Assembly (NCBI GenBank): GCA_021399445.1
Contig: JAJTUQ010000004.1
Coordinates: forward strand, 1,240,001-1,304,000
DNA: 64,000 nucleotides
Direction: 5' to 3'
From: Xylogone sp. PMI_703
Taxonomy: Eukaryota > Ascomycota > Leotiomycetes
Shown here: in pieces, positions 44,751 through 56,981 of the stretch
Position numbering within the stretch: position 1 is the stretch's first letter
Layout: the number at the start of each line of letters is the position of its first letter
Program-made: the position numbers and the translations under genes
Notes under the pieces: generated by a model
Seen by the model: only the letters and a program-made list of their open reading frames with translations
Told to the model about the DNA's origin: nothing
Databases searched by the model: none

Positions 44751-45354
44751 TAAACTAGCCTTGTAAGGGGCTTTGGTGTAAGGAATGGTTTAAATCGTCG
44801 TAAGGGGTCAAAATCTGGAAGACGACAAAGAAAGAGGATCGAGTGTGTCCCAATTCTCGGGGCATATGGATTCTCTGTGGCAAGGCTGACAGCAGAAAAA
44901 GAGCTGTAGGGATACACCGCTGCAGGTTACGCCTCCAAAATGGACGACGGAGAACTCGTTATAATTCAGAAAAATCGGGCGCATAAGGCTTTAAACATTG
45001 CAAGTGTATGATATTGCAACATTCACTCAATTAAGCTTTATTGCTTTGTTATTTTTAATCTTAGATGATGGCTAAAACATCATATGAGCTGGTGTTTGAA
45101 AATCTAGCTACAGTTTCTGTCTTTGCGACGTTGACTTTTACAATAGGCTCCTGTCCTCTTTCCTCGCTTTTCTCCGTTGGTGGCGTTGACAGGGTGGGAT
45201 TACCATCAGTACGAGATCCGTTCAACCCATTGGGAGCTCAAACCCGTCTCTGAAGTTCACTATCTCTTGTCCGGTGAAATATACAGTCTTAACTAATGGG
45301 GATCAAGATTTGGCTCCACGAGCACCCTTGATCGATTTTCCCCAATTTTAGCTA
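44751..45354. other. Intergenic, flank of the transposon insertion
   Basis: 604 bp holding the caspase-like gene promoter up to the TA at 45353-45354 where the element begins. A 62-codon frame at 45065-45253 looks like chance. Confidence 0.45.
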
Positions 45355-45487
45355 ATCGTCGGCTATTCCCACTATGGCTAGTGCGGCCAACTTTTGAAAC
45401 TGCGGTCCCCTTGTAGTCGGTGGAAGCAGCTGACACACGGAAGCAAATGACACAAATTTTTTTTTTCTATGCGATTCGCATACAAAA
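45355..45487 (+). repeat. Left terminal inverted repeat
   Basis: 133 bp, matched base for base by the reverse complement of 47626-47758, including the ten-T run and the TATGCGATTCGCATA palindrome. Confidence 0.9.
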
Positions 45488-45539
45488 TTCTAAATACCTT
45501 CACCACTCCCAGTGTCACAACAACATCCACAACGACAAT

Positions 45540-47603
45540 ATGGCATCTCAACCTCTTAAAGAGTGTATCCTTGAAGCTAAGCAATGGCTTTTAGATAACC
45601 CCGAAGAGAGTACCTCTGTAGCTGCTATAATCTTTCAAGTTAATAGAACTACTCTGGCCACCGCTAGAAGGAGGGGTAGACTCATTCCGAAGCCAAGTGG
45701 TGGCTATAACAAGATATTAACAACCACTCAAGGGGAAGCTGTACATGCGTATATCAGATCACTACTCCAAAACCGTCAATTACCTACGAAAGAGTTTATA
45801 TATGGAGCGATATGTTTTGTACGTAAGGGATCACTTTAGTCTGCTTTATCTCTCAGTTGGTTCGGCAAGTGGTGGAAATCTCAGCCATATCTCTACAAGA
45901 TCAAGACCAAACCGATAGCGCACAATAGAATTGTTGTACAAGATTATAAAGATATTGAAGATTGGTTCAAGTGATATAGAGGTATAATGAATAAGTATAA
46001 TATTCATAGGAAGGATCTGTATAACTTCGACGAGTCTGGGTTTCGAATTGGTTGCTTTAGAGGGGTAGAAGTATTGGTTCCCACTCACGTCACTGAAGTG
46101 AAACTTCCTTTATATATTTTTATACTGTGAAATGTTATTTCTAATGTTTAATAACTTTATTCTCTGAGCCCGGAAAATAGACGATCAATTACTCTAATCG
46201 AAATTATATGTGCTGATGGCAAGGCTACTATCCCACCTATGATTATCGTAGAAGGCAAATACCATATACAATCATAGTATCAAGAGGATACTCTACAAGG
46301 CTCTGAATTAGTAGAGTTATCAGATAATGGCTATACAACAGATCTTATTGGTCTTCGGTTCCTTCAATACTTTATTAATCATACAAATGCTAGTCCAACT
46401 CAACCATATAAGCTTCTCCTTATGGATAACCAGAATAGCCATATCACTCCCGAGTTCGCTCTATTGGCTAGAAAGCACAATATCGTACTACTTACGTTTC
46501 CAGCTCACCTTATGCACTGTATGCAACCTCTGGATGTAGGTATATTCCAGCCATATAAGCATTGGCATAATAAGGCAGTTCAGTGTGCTGCAGAATCTTT
46601 AGATTTCGACTACTCAATTAACTCCTTTTTTCGCGATTTACCTCAAATACGATGTCAAACCTTTACAAGGTCTACTATAATAAGCGCATGGAAAAAGTCT
46701 GGCATGTATCCAGTAGCTAGAAAGGCCACTTTCGAGCTTATGAAGAAGTATGCCAAAGAGCCCGAAACCAAGCCAGCAGAGCCAGATTTGCCTAAGCATG
46801 GAACTCCTAAGACAATACGACAAGTTCAGTATCAGATGGCTGAGTTAAAAGGCAAGGTTATGGATATTCTTAGCTCTCCTTCACAGCGAAAGTTCGAGTC
46901 TTTTATTAAAGGCACTCATGCACTCTTAGAAGAGGGGGAATATACTCAGTTTGAGTTGTCTACTGCATACTCTCGATTAAGTGATATCATAACCAAAAGA
47001 CCGTTCAATCGTGCCAGAGTTCAAAAAGGAGGAGAGCTCACTGCAATATGGGCAAAGACTGCCATAGAAAATAAAGAGCGCAAGCTAGCAGAGAAGGAAG
47101 CCAATAAGGAGGCTAAAATGCTCCAGAGGATAGCCAATCAGGAGAAGAAACAGCAAAAAGCAGCTTGGGTAGCATGGCGCAAGAAGGAGAGGCTTAGAAA
47201 GAAGGCCTTGAAAGAGTTAAAAGGAGTCCTAGGCGTTCCGGAATTGTACAAGGAGCATACTCCTCCACCATTCCCAGAGCCTGGGAAAGAAGTCAAAGGC
47301 CCTGAACCGGCGAATACAGGCTTACAGACCGAGTCTGGACCACCGGAAGAGGTAAATATATTGCCTCGGGGCAAGGAGACCATGAACGGAGCAATACCTG
47401 TACAAGCGCGGACCTCCTTCGGGGTAGTAGAGCCGGAGGAGGAGGAGGAGGAGGAATATATAAGCCTCAATATTGATGGAGAAGACTATGGCTCAATAAG
47501 CTCTGATTCGAGCGATTCAATCAATTCAATTGATTCTAGACTGGGTACAGACGAATCAGATATGTCAGATATGTCAGAGGAGGAGGACTATTTTGTATTA
47601 TAA
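45540..47603 (+). pseudogene. Pogo/Fot1 transposase, inactivated by stops
   Basis: One reading frame of 688 codons runs from ATG 45540 to 47603 but is cut by TAG 45837, TGA 45972, three stops in a roughly 65-nt AT-rich patch near 46100-46165, and TAG 46275. The N-terminus (MASQPLKECILEAKQ) is a psq/CENP-B-like helix-turn-helix. The DDE core is legible: YNFDESGF, LLLMDNQNSH and CMQPLDVGIFQPYK give the three acidic residues. From 46422 the frame is open for 393 codons with a Lys/Glu coiled coil and an acidic tail. Several stops look like C-to-T or G-to-A changes (for example CGA or TGG codons), as repeat-induced point mutation would leave, though the identical end repeats argue against heavy RIP. 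Confidence 0.85.
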
Positions 47604-47625
47604 TTATAATGAGAATTGATTATTT

Positions 47626-47758
47626 TTTTGTATGCGAATCGCATAGAAAAAAAAAATTTGTGTCATTTGCTTCCGTGTGTCAGCTGCTTCCACCGACTAC
47701 AAGGGGACCGCAGTTTCAAAAGTTGGCCGCACTAGCCATAGTGGGAATAGCCGACGAT
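47626..47758 (-). repeat. Right terminal inverted repeat
   Basis: 133-bp inverted copy of 45355-45487; TA target duplicate follows at 47759-47760. Confidence 0.9.
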
Positions 47759-48309
47759 TAATGATAATTATAGCCGTGGAGCCGAAACAAGCCACCTTCA
47801 ACGCTGGTCCATCTACCATCTACCGTCACTCACCTTCGATTCAATTTGCTCACCTCAAATCACCAAAACTGACTAGTAAAGCAGCCCTGTTCACCTTTCT
47901 GAACAGAAAGAGATTTTGTTCATGTCAGGACTGTTGTGTGATAAAGATTTGTTACTCTACGTAATCATGCCCATTACTCGCATTAGGCTTAACTTAATCT
48001 CCGTTTATGCAAAAGAGGAAGCTTGGAACTCAGGATGATTAATTTTTAGTCGTAGAATCTAGTATTTACTTAGCTAGGATCTCCTCATCTATTTACAGAA
48101 TACATTAATTTGCTTGATAAAAAAACACTTAATCATCAGTTGACCTTAACGAACCAAGCCAAACTTTCATTGCGGTATATCTATACCGATCTATATTAAA
48201 TCCTTCAAGTCTACTCCTAAGCGTCTGTGATACGATCAGTCAGCTATTATTCGTGAGTAGACTGTTTGAGAAGCAAATCCACAAATGGTATCATTCAAGG
48301 TTTATAGCT
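47759..48309. other. AT-rich intergenic region right of the transposon
   Basis: 551 bp; no gene or repeat beyond the transposon flank. Confidence 0.45.
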
Positions 48310-48997
48310 CTAAGGACAAACATGGAGCAAGCCCTGGTTAGATTGACCTTCAGTTGGCAATTCCCACCTCACTAGATCATCGAGATCTGCACAGCTAGGT
48401 AAGAATGGCATTAATAAACCAAGTCTGGTGAGTTCTGGATCTAGGCTGAGAAGTAGTGGCATCCAGTTAGATGGTAGGTCGGTTTCGGAATCTATGGTAG
48501 GCTCCGTATCACAGGGAGTACCATAGCTGGGTATCCATGTATCTACAATCTGACTTTCAGCCCTATAATAAATGGGACCAAGTGGACGTCCAAAGCTGCT
48601 GTCGTCCTCAGAGCTACTCCTATCCGCCTGCAGCCGATCGCTGTCTTCGCTCTTGCTATCAATATCTAGTCCATGGGAAATATCGTGGAAGTCTGAAGGT
48701 TCCGTCTGAGTGGAGACCGATACGTTTTTTATTTGCATTTTACTGCGTGGATCACTGAAGATTTTAGCTTGGATCAAATACCACGGAAATGATATTTAAA
48801 AAGCAATAGAAGGCTTGGTGTTGAGCTCTTTATTACCTTCTTGGCTTCCTCTTCTTAGTAACACACTCGATGTTATCAAGCAAACAATTTGTGCATGGCT
48901 GTTTGCGGATTGTTACATCGCATCGTACCTTGCGTTTACGACAACATAGGCAAGCCTGTCGAGATCTTCCATAGCGACGAGGGGTATCCTGAGTCAT
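48310..48997 (-). CDS. Short Zn2Cys6 protein, 201 aa
   Basis: Exon 1 (48837..48997) codes for 53 residues and is easily missed: RQACLCCRKRKVRCDV...QPCTNCLLDNIECV, a full C-x2-C-x6-C...C-x2-C-x6-C zinc cluster near residues 15-43 with a KKRKPR basic patch. An 82-nt intron (48755..48836) leads to exon 2 (48310..48754), which is acidic and Ser-rich (SEDSDRL, SSSEDDSSFGRPL) and ends RWELPTEGQSNQGLLHVCP. There is no fungal_trans domain, so it is a DNA-binding cluster plus a possible activation tail. It is divergent from the P450 at 49580 by 582 bp and may regulate cluster B (inference). Confidence 0.75.
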
Positions 48998-49579
48998 CTC
49001 AGTCCGTCCTAGAGGATTAAAGTTCCGAGGGTTTAAGAGCGTTGTTCTCGCTGATTTACAGCACTCTAATAATAAGGAAGCTAATAAACCACCATCTCAC
49101 TACGCCAAAAGTACAAGTATGGCTAGGGTTCATTCTCGCATGTAGGAACGGCTAGCTGCGGGTAAAGAGAGATGTGAGATCGATCTTAATTATGCTAAAC
49201 ATATCTTGTCACATCTCACATACCTCGAGTTCAAAAGATCTCATTATGCCAACGGCACCGAGGCCCGCGTCCCGAGGCTACACGGAGCCTGGGAGTCAAA
49301 GTATGTCTGAGGTATCTCCTACCGTATCCTACTGTCGTAATCTGGTGGAACATGTTAATGTAATGGTAAATTATTATGCGCTTCAACCTCCATTCCCAGT
49401 AAAGAGGCATATGCAATGTGTTCGGCCTTGGCCTGGACCGGAACGTCACCTTCCCTGCGCCAATACTGATGTATAGGCCCGAAGTTGTTGCATTATTTGA
49501 GCGTTATGCAACATCCTTCTTCTGCTTCTCTAAATGCTCAATCTCGATTTCTTCAAGGCCTTTATAATCATATCACAAG
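48998..49579. promoter_or_regulatory. Divergent region between short Zn2Cys6 gene and P450
   Basis: 582 bp. A 100-codon frame at 49174-49476 (plus strand) has no recognisable content. Presumed bidirectional promoter. Confidence 0.45.
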
Positions 49580-51653
49580 ATGTTCCTTACAGAGATGGCA
49601 GCTTTGTTGAGGGACGAGCAGACACTGATGTCCTCCTTGGCCACCCTGTCGGGTGTAATTGCTCACATAGCAGTTTATCGACGGGGTGAATGGCATCTCC
49701 GCTCACCCTCAGTCTTCTTTTTCTATCTCCTGGCGACCTGCATCCCGCTCCTGCCGAGCTTCTTACCACCGGAGAGTCAAATATCTAAAGTATTGCTAAG
49801 CCATAGATATCTGATTTTACAATCCATCCTTGTCCATCTAGCTAGTGTGTTTTGGAGTACCTTTATTTATCGTGTCTTTTTCCATCGATTGCGACGGTTT
49901 CCAGGTCCATTTTTAGCCGGAGTTTCCAGTGCATACAAAGTTGGTCTTAGCATACCTAATCTCCACATCTATGACGAAGTGAAGAGACTTCATGCATATT
50001 ATGGGGACATTGTTAGATTAGGTAGGTCTTATCTTTTCGTTCATGAGGATTGGACAATCTGTTAAAGGCAGCGAATGACTAACAAATCACAAGGCCCCAC
50101 GGAGCTCTCTCTAGCTAGCCCTGAGGCGTTCAAGCTTCTCCACTATCCTCGAGCCCCGGTATCTAAAGGCCCGTGGTACGACAGTTACTATCCGATGGTC
50201 TCTCTAGAGACTACTCGTGATGATGCAGAACACGCGCGACGAAGGAAGGTGTGGGATCGGGCATTTAGCTCTAAAGGTATATACTTCAGATCGCTCGTTT
50301 CGTAGATATTAGCTGATGTCACTCCGCTTTTCCCATATAGCACTACGTGATTACGCATCCAGGGTAAAGAAATATGGCAATCAGCTCATATCTATGATTG
50401 AACAACATAAAGACAGGCCCTTAGACGCAACTCAGATCTTTAACTACTACAGTTTTGATGTAATGGGCGACCTTGCCTTTGGAAAGTCGTTTCGAATGCT
50501 ACAAGAGAATAAGGACCACTATGTGTTGAAAACTTTGCATGAAAATATGGCTTACGTTGGATACCTTGGTCCAGTCAATTGGATTTTCCCATTTTTCTTG
50601 AGGACACCAATATTGAACTGGGAAATAAAAAAGTTCTTTGGTTTCATAGAGAGCCAAGTAGAAGAACGACGAAAGGTATCATCCAGTCTGGATATTCGTA
50701 TATCTGCAAATATGTGGAATGGATGCTGAAACTCTCGCTGAATAGTTGAAACCTGAACTGCCAGATGTATTTTCTTGGATCTTGAGTGACCATGACTCAC
50801 AACCCGAGACAAAAGCAAGAAAAGCTAGCCTTATAGCGGAAGCACAATTAGTAATTGTTGCTGGAAGGTAGGCAGCGGGCCTTTCGGTGGGCCATAGAAT
50901 CATATGTTGACTCGGTTCACAGTGATACAACCGCAGCAACTCTATCAAATCTCTTCTACGAATTACTAGAGAATCCCGGACAAATCCATAAGCTACGAGA
51001 AGAACTTGACCGCTTATTTTCTACTGGAGAAGAAGTTCATCTGGAACAACTTGCCAAAGCTAAACATCTTAACGCCGTCATTAATGAAACACTGCGACTA
51101 CATCCCGCTGTTCCTTCCGGGGTGCAACGCAAAACTCCACCGGAAGGACTTTACCTGGAGGAGACCTGGATCCCAGGCGATGTAATCGTTCAAGTACCAT
51201 TCTACACAGTTTTTAGAGGTTTGAAGATAATGTTATCTTTTAATTGGTATTTTCCATGGCTGATTAATAACACAGATGAGAGATGTTTCGTCGACCCATC
51301 TAGCTTCATTCCTGAGCGCTTCACTACTCAGCCTGAACTTGTAAAAGATTCTTCAACATTTCATCCTTTCAGCTACGGTAAGTTTATCTTATATAATTAT
51401 TCCAACTTCGACATCAACATTTTCAAACAGATACATTACGTGAGGCATTCTAATACAGGACGCAGGCGCCTATTCGTGCGTGGGCAAACAACTTGCTTTA
51501 GCAGAGCTTCGGTGGGTAACCTCAATGATACTTATCAGCTATGATATTCGATTTGCGCCAGGTTATAGACCAGAAAGTTATTTAGAGAACGGTATCGATG
51601 CATTTACATATGCCTCGGCCCCATTACACGTTGTCTTTACACCCAGATTATGA
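49580..51653 (+). CDS. Cytochrome P450 monooxygenase (cluster B)
   Basis: P450 of 555 aa. Exons are 49580..50021, 50094..50276, 50341..50675, 50746..50867, 50923..51218, 51276..51377 and 51466..51653; introns of 55-88 nt all close. The N-terminus has two or three hydrophobic segments (SVFFFYLLATCIPLLPSF, LILQSILVHLASVFW) before RRFPGPFLAG, longer than a simple anchor. The I-helix reads VIVAGSDTTAAT across a junction, the K-helix NETLRLHP, and the heme loop FSYGAYSCVG, obtained only with the acceptor at 51465. It ends GYRPESYLENG...VVFTPRL. Likely the oxidising enzyme of a group with CoA ligase and thioesterase. Confidence 0.9.
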
Positions 51654-52662
51654 ATATAACATCATGAACTTCAATAAATTGGATTTGATTCAATGAGTAT
51701 ATCAGAGATAGTTATGAATATATTGAGATTGAAATGAGTTCAATTATATAAAGTCCAACCACATCGTCACTATGCTAAAGGCAGCCTTCTGAATTGCATA
51801 AATACAACTGCACAATTGCATAAACCACATAACCGAAACTTGTGCATAACTGCCGTCATTTGTGCCGACTGAGGGGCAAGATGTCGTCCACGCCACTGAA
51901 CTACTAATGCACAGACGGGCCGAAGGTCCCCACCTCGGTGCCGCCCCGTCGCGGTACCGAGGCTGGCGAGGAGATCCCAACAGCGACGTACCCGTCTGTT
52001 TTCGCGTGCTGAAGTACCACATGGTATCAGCATCTGCATTTGCATGCGGATTATTCTCTACTAAGTAATGTATCAGGGTTGAGATTTGTCTATAGGAGTA
52101 ACTGCAACATTTTATATCGTAGCCAACATAGAATAAATTTTTTAAAAACAATTAATACTCAGAATTAAAAAAGGGAAAATCAAATATTATTTCTTCATTG
52201 GTCTTCTCTCGAGAAGCTTTAGTGCAGAAACTTTGGCTTAATCCCCGTTTTTACCTTCATAATTTTGTTTCTAGACTTTATATTCATGCCTTCGGCATTT
52301 GAGTAATGTTTTATTGTACCTGCAGTAGTAGTGTGAAATATCGATGTACCTCGGACTGACTCGATATTGCTTATCACCTCGCTACTTCCGAATACAATAA
52401 ATTATGCAATTTATTCAAGTTATTCAATGATGCCAGTACCTGAGCATTACTTTTCGGTTAAATCAAAGCACTGTGTACTAAATGGACCATCCTCTGCGGT
52501 AAAAAGATCCTTTTCATGAGTGACCAGTAGACTTTTCCCATGCTGAGCTTGCCTGTATAATACGTGTAAGCATCTTCAGCATCTTCTTCCTTACAGCCTC
52601 AATTGGGATCCAAGAGCGCATGCTGCGAATATAGTAAGGATATCAGCAACCCCCGTCTCAAT
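51654..52662. other. Intergenic with a GC-rich patch in AT-rich DNA
   Basis: 1.0 kb. A GC-rich block at about 51880-52010 stands out from AT-rich surroundings; no coding or terminal repeats recognised. The rest is AT-rich. Confidence 0.45.
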
Positions 52663-53344
52663 ATGACGAAAGAACGATACACCACGAAACATCTTCTTCA
52701 TCCTGGCGTGGCTTTTCACCCTGAAATTAGTGACCCAAAACAACGGGTACAAGCGTATCTGGATACATATAGAGGAGAATCTTCTCATGAGGTGAGTCTT
52801 CAATTTCTACGCCATTCATAACAACGCTCGCATTTAGATACTAAACACAAGATCGACAGGGGTTTGATGAGGCGCTAATGAGAAACGCCCTTAAACTGGT
52901 AAACGCAACGGGAGAACCCAAAGTTACCGTAACTTTCAGAATGACAGTAACTCCGGAATTCTGTAGTCGCATGGGTAATATGCATGGCGGCGCTATATCC
53001 CTGGTATTCGATATGTGTACGACAATGTGTGCGGCGCCTGTCTCCAGGAAGGACTTTTGGTGGTTTGGCGGTGTCTCTAGGACACTCAACGTAACCTTTC
53101 TGAGGCCAATAAAGAAAGGCACAGAAATAGAGATATTTTGTGAATTACTGCACATTGGTGCTAGATTAGGTGGGTGCTCCATACTCTGCTCTTATCGGTC
53201 AGCATAAAGATTTGGGTGATTTGTATTTAACTGTATATAGCGGCTATTCGTGGTGAAATCAGAGATGCAAGCGATGGGAGACTGCTCGCTGTAGCAGAGC
53301 ATAACAAGGCATCTATAGCCTTTGAAGAGAAGGGGAAGTTATGA
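52663..53344 (+). CDS. Hotdog-fold thioesterase (PaaI/4HBT-type)
   Basis: Acyl-CoA thioesterase-like protein of 180 aa. Exons are 52663..52791, 52860..53169 and 53241..53344; introns of 68 and 71 nt are in phase. The hotdog helix motif GNMHGGAISLVFDMCTT carries the HGG and the Asp typical of the PaaI/YbgC branch, followed by the strand VSRTLNVTFLRPIKKGTEIEI. The last exon (AAIRGEIRDASDGRLLAVAEH) completes the fold. It would release a free acid from a CoA ester, fitting with the two AMP-forming ligases nearby. No clear peroxisomal signal (ends EEKGKL). Confidence 0.88.
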
Positions 53345-53607
53345 AAATTTAACGAGAGATGGCCAGATCGCGGCATGTTGTGAGCGTTTATATATTGCTC
53401 GACTACTCCTGAGAGTCTATACCTATATATGTACAACAGATGTATCCTAAATAATAACAATAGATTTATTGCTAGCAAAGGTACTTTCATGCCAGATTTA
53501 GGTACAATCTTTCAAATAATTGGTCATTGCCGAAAGCGTCTCTTATAGTTGGTAGGACTTTCTGAAACACGCTTTGTGATTACCTCCGACTCCGTATATA
53601 CATAGCA

Positions 53608-55290
53608 TCAAAGATGAGCCCGTGATGCTTCTGGTTTTGCACTTTCTTGAAGCTCGCGCTTTAATATCTTACCACTCGCAGATTTGGGGAGACTTTCTAC
53701 AAATACAACCCCACCATCTAGCCACTTGTACTTAGCAAGCCGGCTCGCAACAAATTCTTTAATATCTCTAGCACATAATGTAGTAGCTGAATCCGGTCTT
53801 TGAACTACATATGCTCCAGGGACTTCGCCCTCACCAATATGTGTCAGTTGAGTTCCAATGACAGCTGCACCAATAGTATCGGGGCGTTAAAGCAGAACTT
53901 CTTCTAACTCTGCCAGCGCTACTTGAAAACTACGAACTTTAATTAATTCCTGCTGATGCTATTAGTACTATTGTGAGTAAACAATTTTGGGACTACCGGG
54001 ACCTTTTTTCTACCCAAAATGTACCATTTCTTTGTGTCCTTGTCACAGTAGCCGATATCACCTGTACGAAACCATCCACTCTCAAAGGTATCCTCATTTG
54101 CCTTGGGATTCTCAGAATAGCTATTGATGATGGTGGGCCCTCGAATGCAAATCTCGCTATTGGTGTTGTATTCTCGAATCAGTTGACCATCATCGCTGAT
54201 TAGCCTGTTTCAACTTGAGTATACTTGCACTGGGTCATTTAGAGGAGGTAGACGAACTTTATCTCCAATGTAGGAAGAGGATAACCAATTGACCCAGTAT
54301 CATCTCCTTCTGGCCAATTAAAACTCGCCGCCACACTACTACATTCCGTCATTTCCCAGACCATATTAACTTTACCCTCTAGGTGTACTAATTTGGTTAG
54401 TTTCTTTCGTGAAGTTTCATCAATCGGTGCACCGCCAATGAGCCCCCATCGGATGCTTTTAATGAGTATCGTAATATCAGCGGTGATGCAAGAATAGACA
54501 TAATGATAGGAGGCACTAAAAAGAATTCTGTGATCTCCATAGATTCAGTTATCTTTAGGAATTTCTCCAGCTCAAATCGTTGCATAATATACCCTATATG
54601 GCCCTAACGAAGGGGAGTCGCCATGCCCATTGGAATCATGCCAGCATGGAAAAAAGGCAAGCAGAGTATGCGATTGACCTATTGTCACCTTATTAACGTA
54701 TATCTTTCGTTAATACATTACAATCGAGTTCTTATATTCTCTGGATTGTGTTTTGCTAACTATGATAAGATGCTTATACAGAGTTCGAGGGAGGAAAGTA
54801 GGTAAGGGGGTAAGAATAAAAAGCACAGTTTCAATGACACACACGTAATTTACCTGGTATGGTTTGTTGACTTGTTCTTGAAACAGGGTGTGTTGTGCAA
54901 CTATATTATAATGTGAGATAGGTGCTATTTTTGGCAAGCCGGTGGTGCCAGAAGTAAATAGCCTACAAGCCGTCGTATTTTTGGCGGTTAATAGGTCATT
55001 AAAACGCTGCCAGTCTGCTTCTCTATGATTCAGTAGCGTCAACCAGGACTTTATCTTTGATGTAGGTATGTGAGGAGCTTGATCCTGGCCAAAAATATAT
55101 ATACACTCATCGAGATATCACAGTCTTTTGCAGCTGTCAAAATATTTGCTGAAATATCGGCTCTAGTAATGATCATTTTGCTTCCAGAGGTCCTGATATG
55201 GTGGACTAGCTCGAAGTGACTATAGCTTGGGTTCGTTCTAGTGAATACAAGACTACAGCTAATGATGGCGAGGAACAGACATAGATAAAA
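53608..55290 (-). pseudogene. 4-coumarate-CoA ligase-like AMP-forming ligase, decayed
   Basis: Fragments in different frames spell an ANL-superfamily ligase: YLCLFLAIISCSLVFTRTNP, RTSGSKMIITRADISANIL, then LFTSGTTGLPKIAPISHYN (P-loop), LIGGAPIDETSRKKL, GDIGYCDKDT-like and the C-terminal YKWLDGGVVFVESLPKSASGKILKREL. Frameshifts and stops interrupt it, including a TAA where the family has ELEEVLL-x-RPD (53887 area), and the N-terminal 70 residues are missing. The end is AHL, a permissible peroxisomal PTS1 form. It is probably a ruined relative of the intact ligase at 61615. Confidence 0.75.
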
Positions 55291-55906
55291 TGTCGAAAGA
55301 AACAGTTTAGAATTTGAAGTTTTTGAGAATAAACATATATTTTTGGAATTGGAAACATACGCAGTAATTGAAGGCTAACCATTGATGAATTTAATGTAAT
55401 CAATAACTCAGTTGACATGTTAAAAGCAATATTACTTCTATTACTCTTCAAATAACGAAGTGTTAATACAAGTATGGCTTAGTAGTCTATAGTAGTCTAT
55501 ACTATTCATAAAAGCTTATCGTTCGACTTAAATCCTCACATACTTGAAATCTGTTTTGATTTAAAAGGCGAGCAGGGTTGCTTTATCTATAATGCTGTAT
55601 CTGTTAAGATGAATTAAGTTTAAGGGTTAATTGATATTGTATATCTGGTTACAAGTACTGTACATATTGAAGCAACAGTTCAGAGGCTTAATGCAGCAGT
55701 ATCACATGAACTCTTTTGCTACTGTTGTTGAGATTGCTAAACGAAATTAAGTTGCCATCATTTACCAACTCTAATTAGACAAAATCAGTTTATTTAAACA
55801 ACTGCAGCTTTGTATAACTGCATCCATTTCACTAGGAGAAGGGATAACTTGCACGAAATGTTTAAAACTATATAAGTTGTACAAATTAGAAGTACTAGGA
55901 CACTCC
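55291..55906. other. AT-rich intergenic region
   Basis: 616 bp with no gene. A short direct repeat TAGTCTATAG lies near 55483-55500. The missing ligase N-terminus is not found here. Confidence 0.45.
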
Positions 55907-56398
55907 TCATGCGGAGCCTGCGTTCTCCCTCAGCTTGTCATTAATCTGCCCAAACTTGAACGCCTGTGTAGTATCGGCAAACTCAACAATCTTCTTCACT
56001 TTGGTTCCATCTTCATTAAAGTCCACGAACCACGCAAACTCAAGACTCATCTCATCACCATTTGAAAACCTTGCAAGGTAAATAGTTCGCGCGGCCGCTT
56101 TTCTCGCCTCCACATCCACCGTCAGATCCACAATTTCTGACCTTACCACGGCTGAAGTTTTGAGATCCTGGGCAAAAAACTCCTGGTAGGGTTCGTTGTT
56201 CATGGTCAAGGCGTCGGGCGGAAGTCCAAGTAGCTGGGCGAAGGAGGCGGGGATGATGTGGCGGATACAATCTGGAGTCAGACTGCGCGAGATGATGGAG
56301 GGGTCCTTTTGCGCTGCACCATCTTGGTAGGACATGAGCATTTCGCGGGCCGTTGCCGCGATTGTGGCTCTAAGTTTAGCAGTCTCTGTCGCTGCCAT
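55907..56398 (-). CDS. SnoaL/NTF2-like small protein
   Basis: Single-exon 163-aa protein of the NTF2/SnoaL-like fold, as often found in fungal metabolite clusters and sometimes acting as cyclase or isomerase. The opening helix AREMLMSYQDGAAQKDPSIISRSLTPDCIRHIIP, the PYQEFF segment and the curved sheet strands (AAARTIYLARF, SLEFAWFVDFNEDGTKVKKIVEF) fit the fold. The ATG at 56398 (MAATETAKL) was preferred to the earlier GTG/TTG-type codons. Cluster membership suggests a role with the P450 and ligase, but catalytic residues cannot be assigned. Confidence 0.78.
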   Translation of the reverse strand: MAATETAKLRATIAATAREMLMSYQDGAAQKDPSIISRSLTPDCIRHIIPASFAQLLGLPPDALTMNNEPYQEFFAQDLKTSAVVRSEIVDLTVDVEARKAAARTIYLARFSNGDEMSLEFAWFVDFNEDGTKVKKIVEFADTTQAFKFGQINDKLRENAGSA

Positions 56399-56954
56399 TA
56401 TGCTCGAGAAGTCGAAGTTTAGGTTTGCGGGAATCAGAAGGATGACGGAAGCAAAACTTGTCAAGAGTTGAATCGGGTCAAGGAGAACAACGCTTTTATA
56501 CTTTCACTCTTATTAATAGTCTGCCAAGGTGTGCACTACGTAAGGAGCTCACACTTGGTGATGGCATTAATCCATCTAAAGGCTCCCCGGTTCAATGCAT
56601 TCCACTGCGGATCCATGTTCTACTTATGTGCGTAGGCGTCCTAGCACTACCGCGGCAGTGAACGGGCTCTACCTCTTACGTTACCCTCTAGACTCATAAA
56701 AATAAGCATAATAATGCCAACTCATACACATGCAAAAGATGGTGATTTGCATGTATGAGACGATCGTTCCGTATACACGTGCCAATTCGGAAAATAGTAT
56801 GACCGGAAAGGTGTGTGGCAGCATCGTCACGGTAGCAAAAAACGGTTTGACGGAATCTAACAATTTAACCAAGTCAATCTACATTTTACCAGTTGCCTGT
56901 TCGATTGACCCTGTATAAGATTACTCCGTACATTGCCCCCCTATTGCAGACTGG
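56399..56954. other. Intergenic between divergent SnoaL-like and HET genes
   Basis: 556 bp, no feature recognised apart from presumed promoters. Confidence 0.4.
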
Positions 56955-56981
56955 GTGACAGTTTTTGAAATATACTTGTCT

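Larger units (their letters stand above)
45355..47758 (+). mobile_element. Fot1/pogo-type Tc1-mariner DNA transposon, 2404 bp
   Basis: Complete element bounded by inverted repeats (45355-45487 and 47626-47758) that I read as identical over 133 bp, starting ATCGTCGGCTATTCCC, and flanked by TA on both sides (45353-45354, 47759-47760), the expected target duplication. Each repeat ends inward with TATGCGA-T-TCGCATA, a 7+1+7 palindrome, next to a run of ten T/A. Inside is one transposase frame on the plus strand with several stops. Inserted between the caspase-like gene and the short Zn2Cys6 gene. Confidence 0.9.

Noticed and set aside
49174..49476. 100-codon open frame between the short Zn2Cys6 gene and P450
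   Set aside because: Low-complexity, no family features, lies in a divergent promoter.
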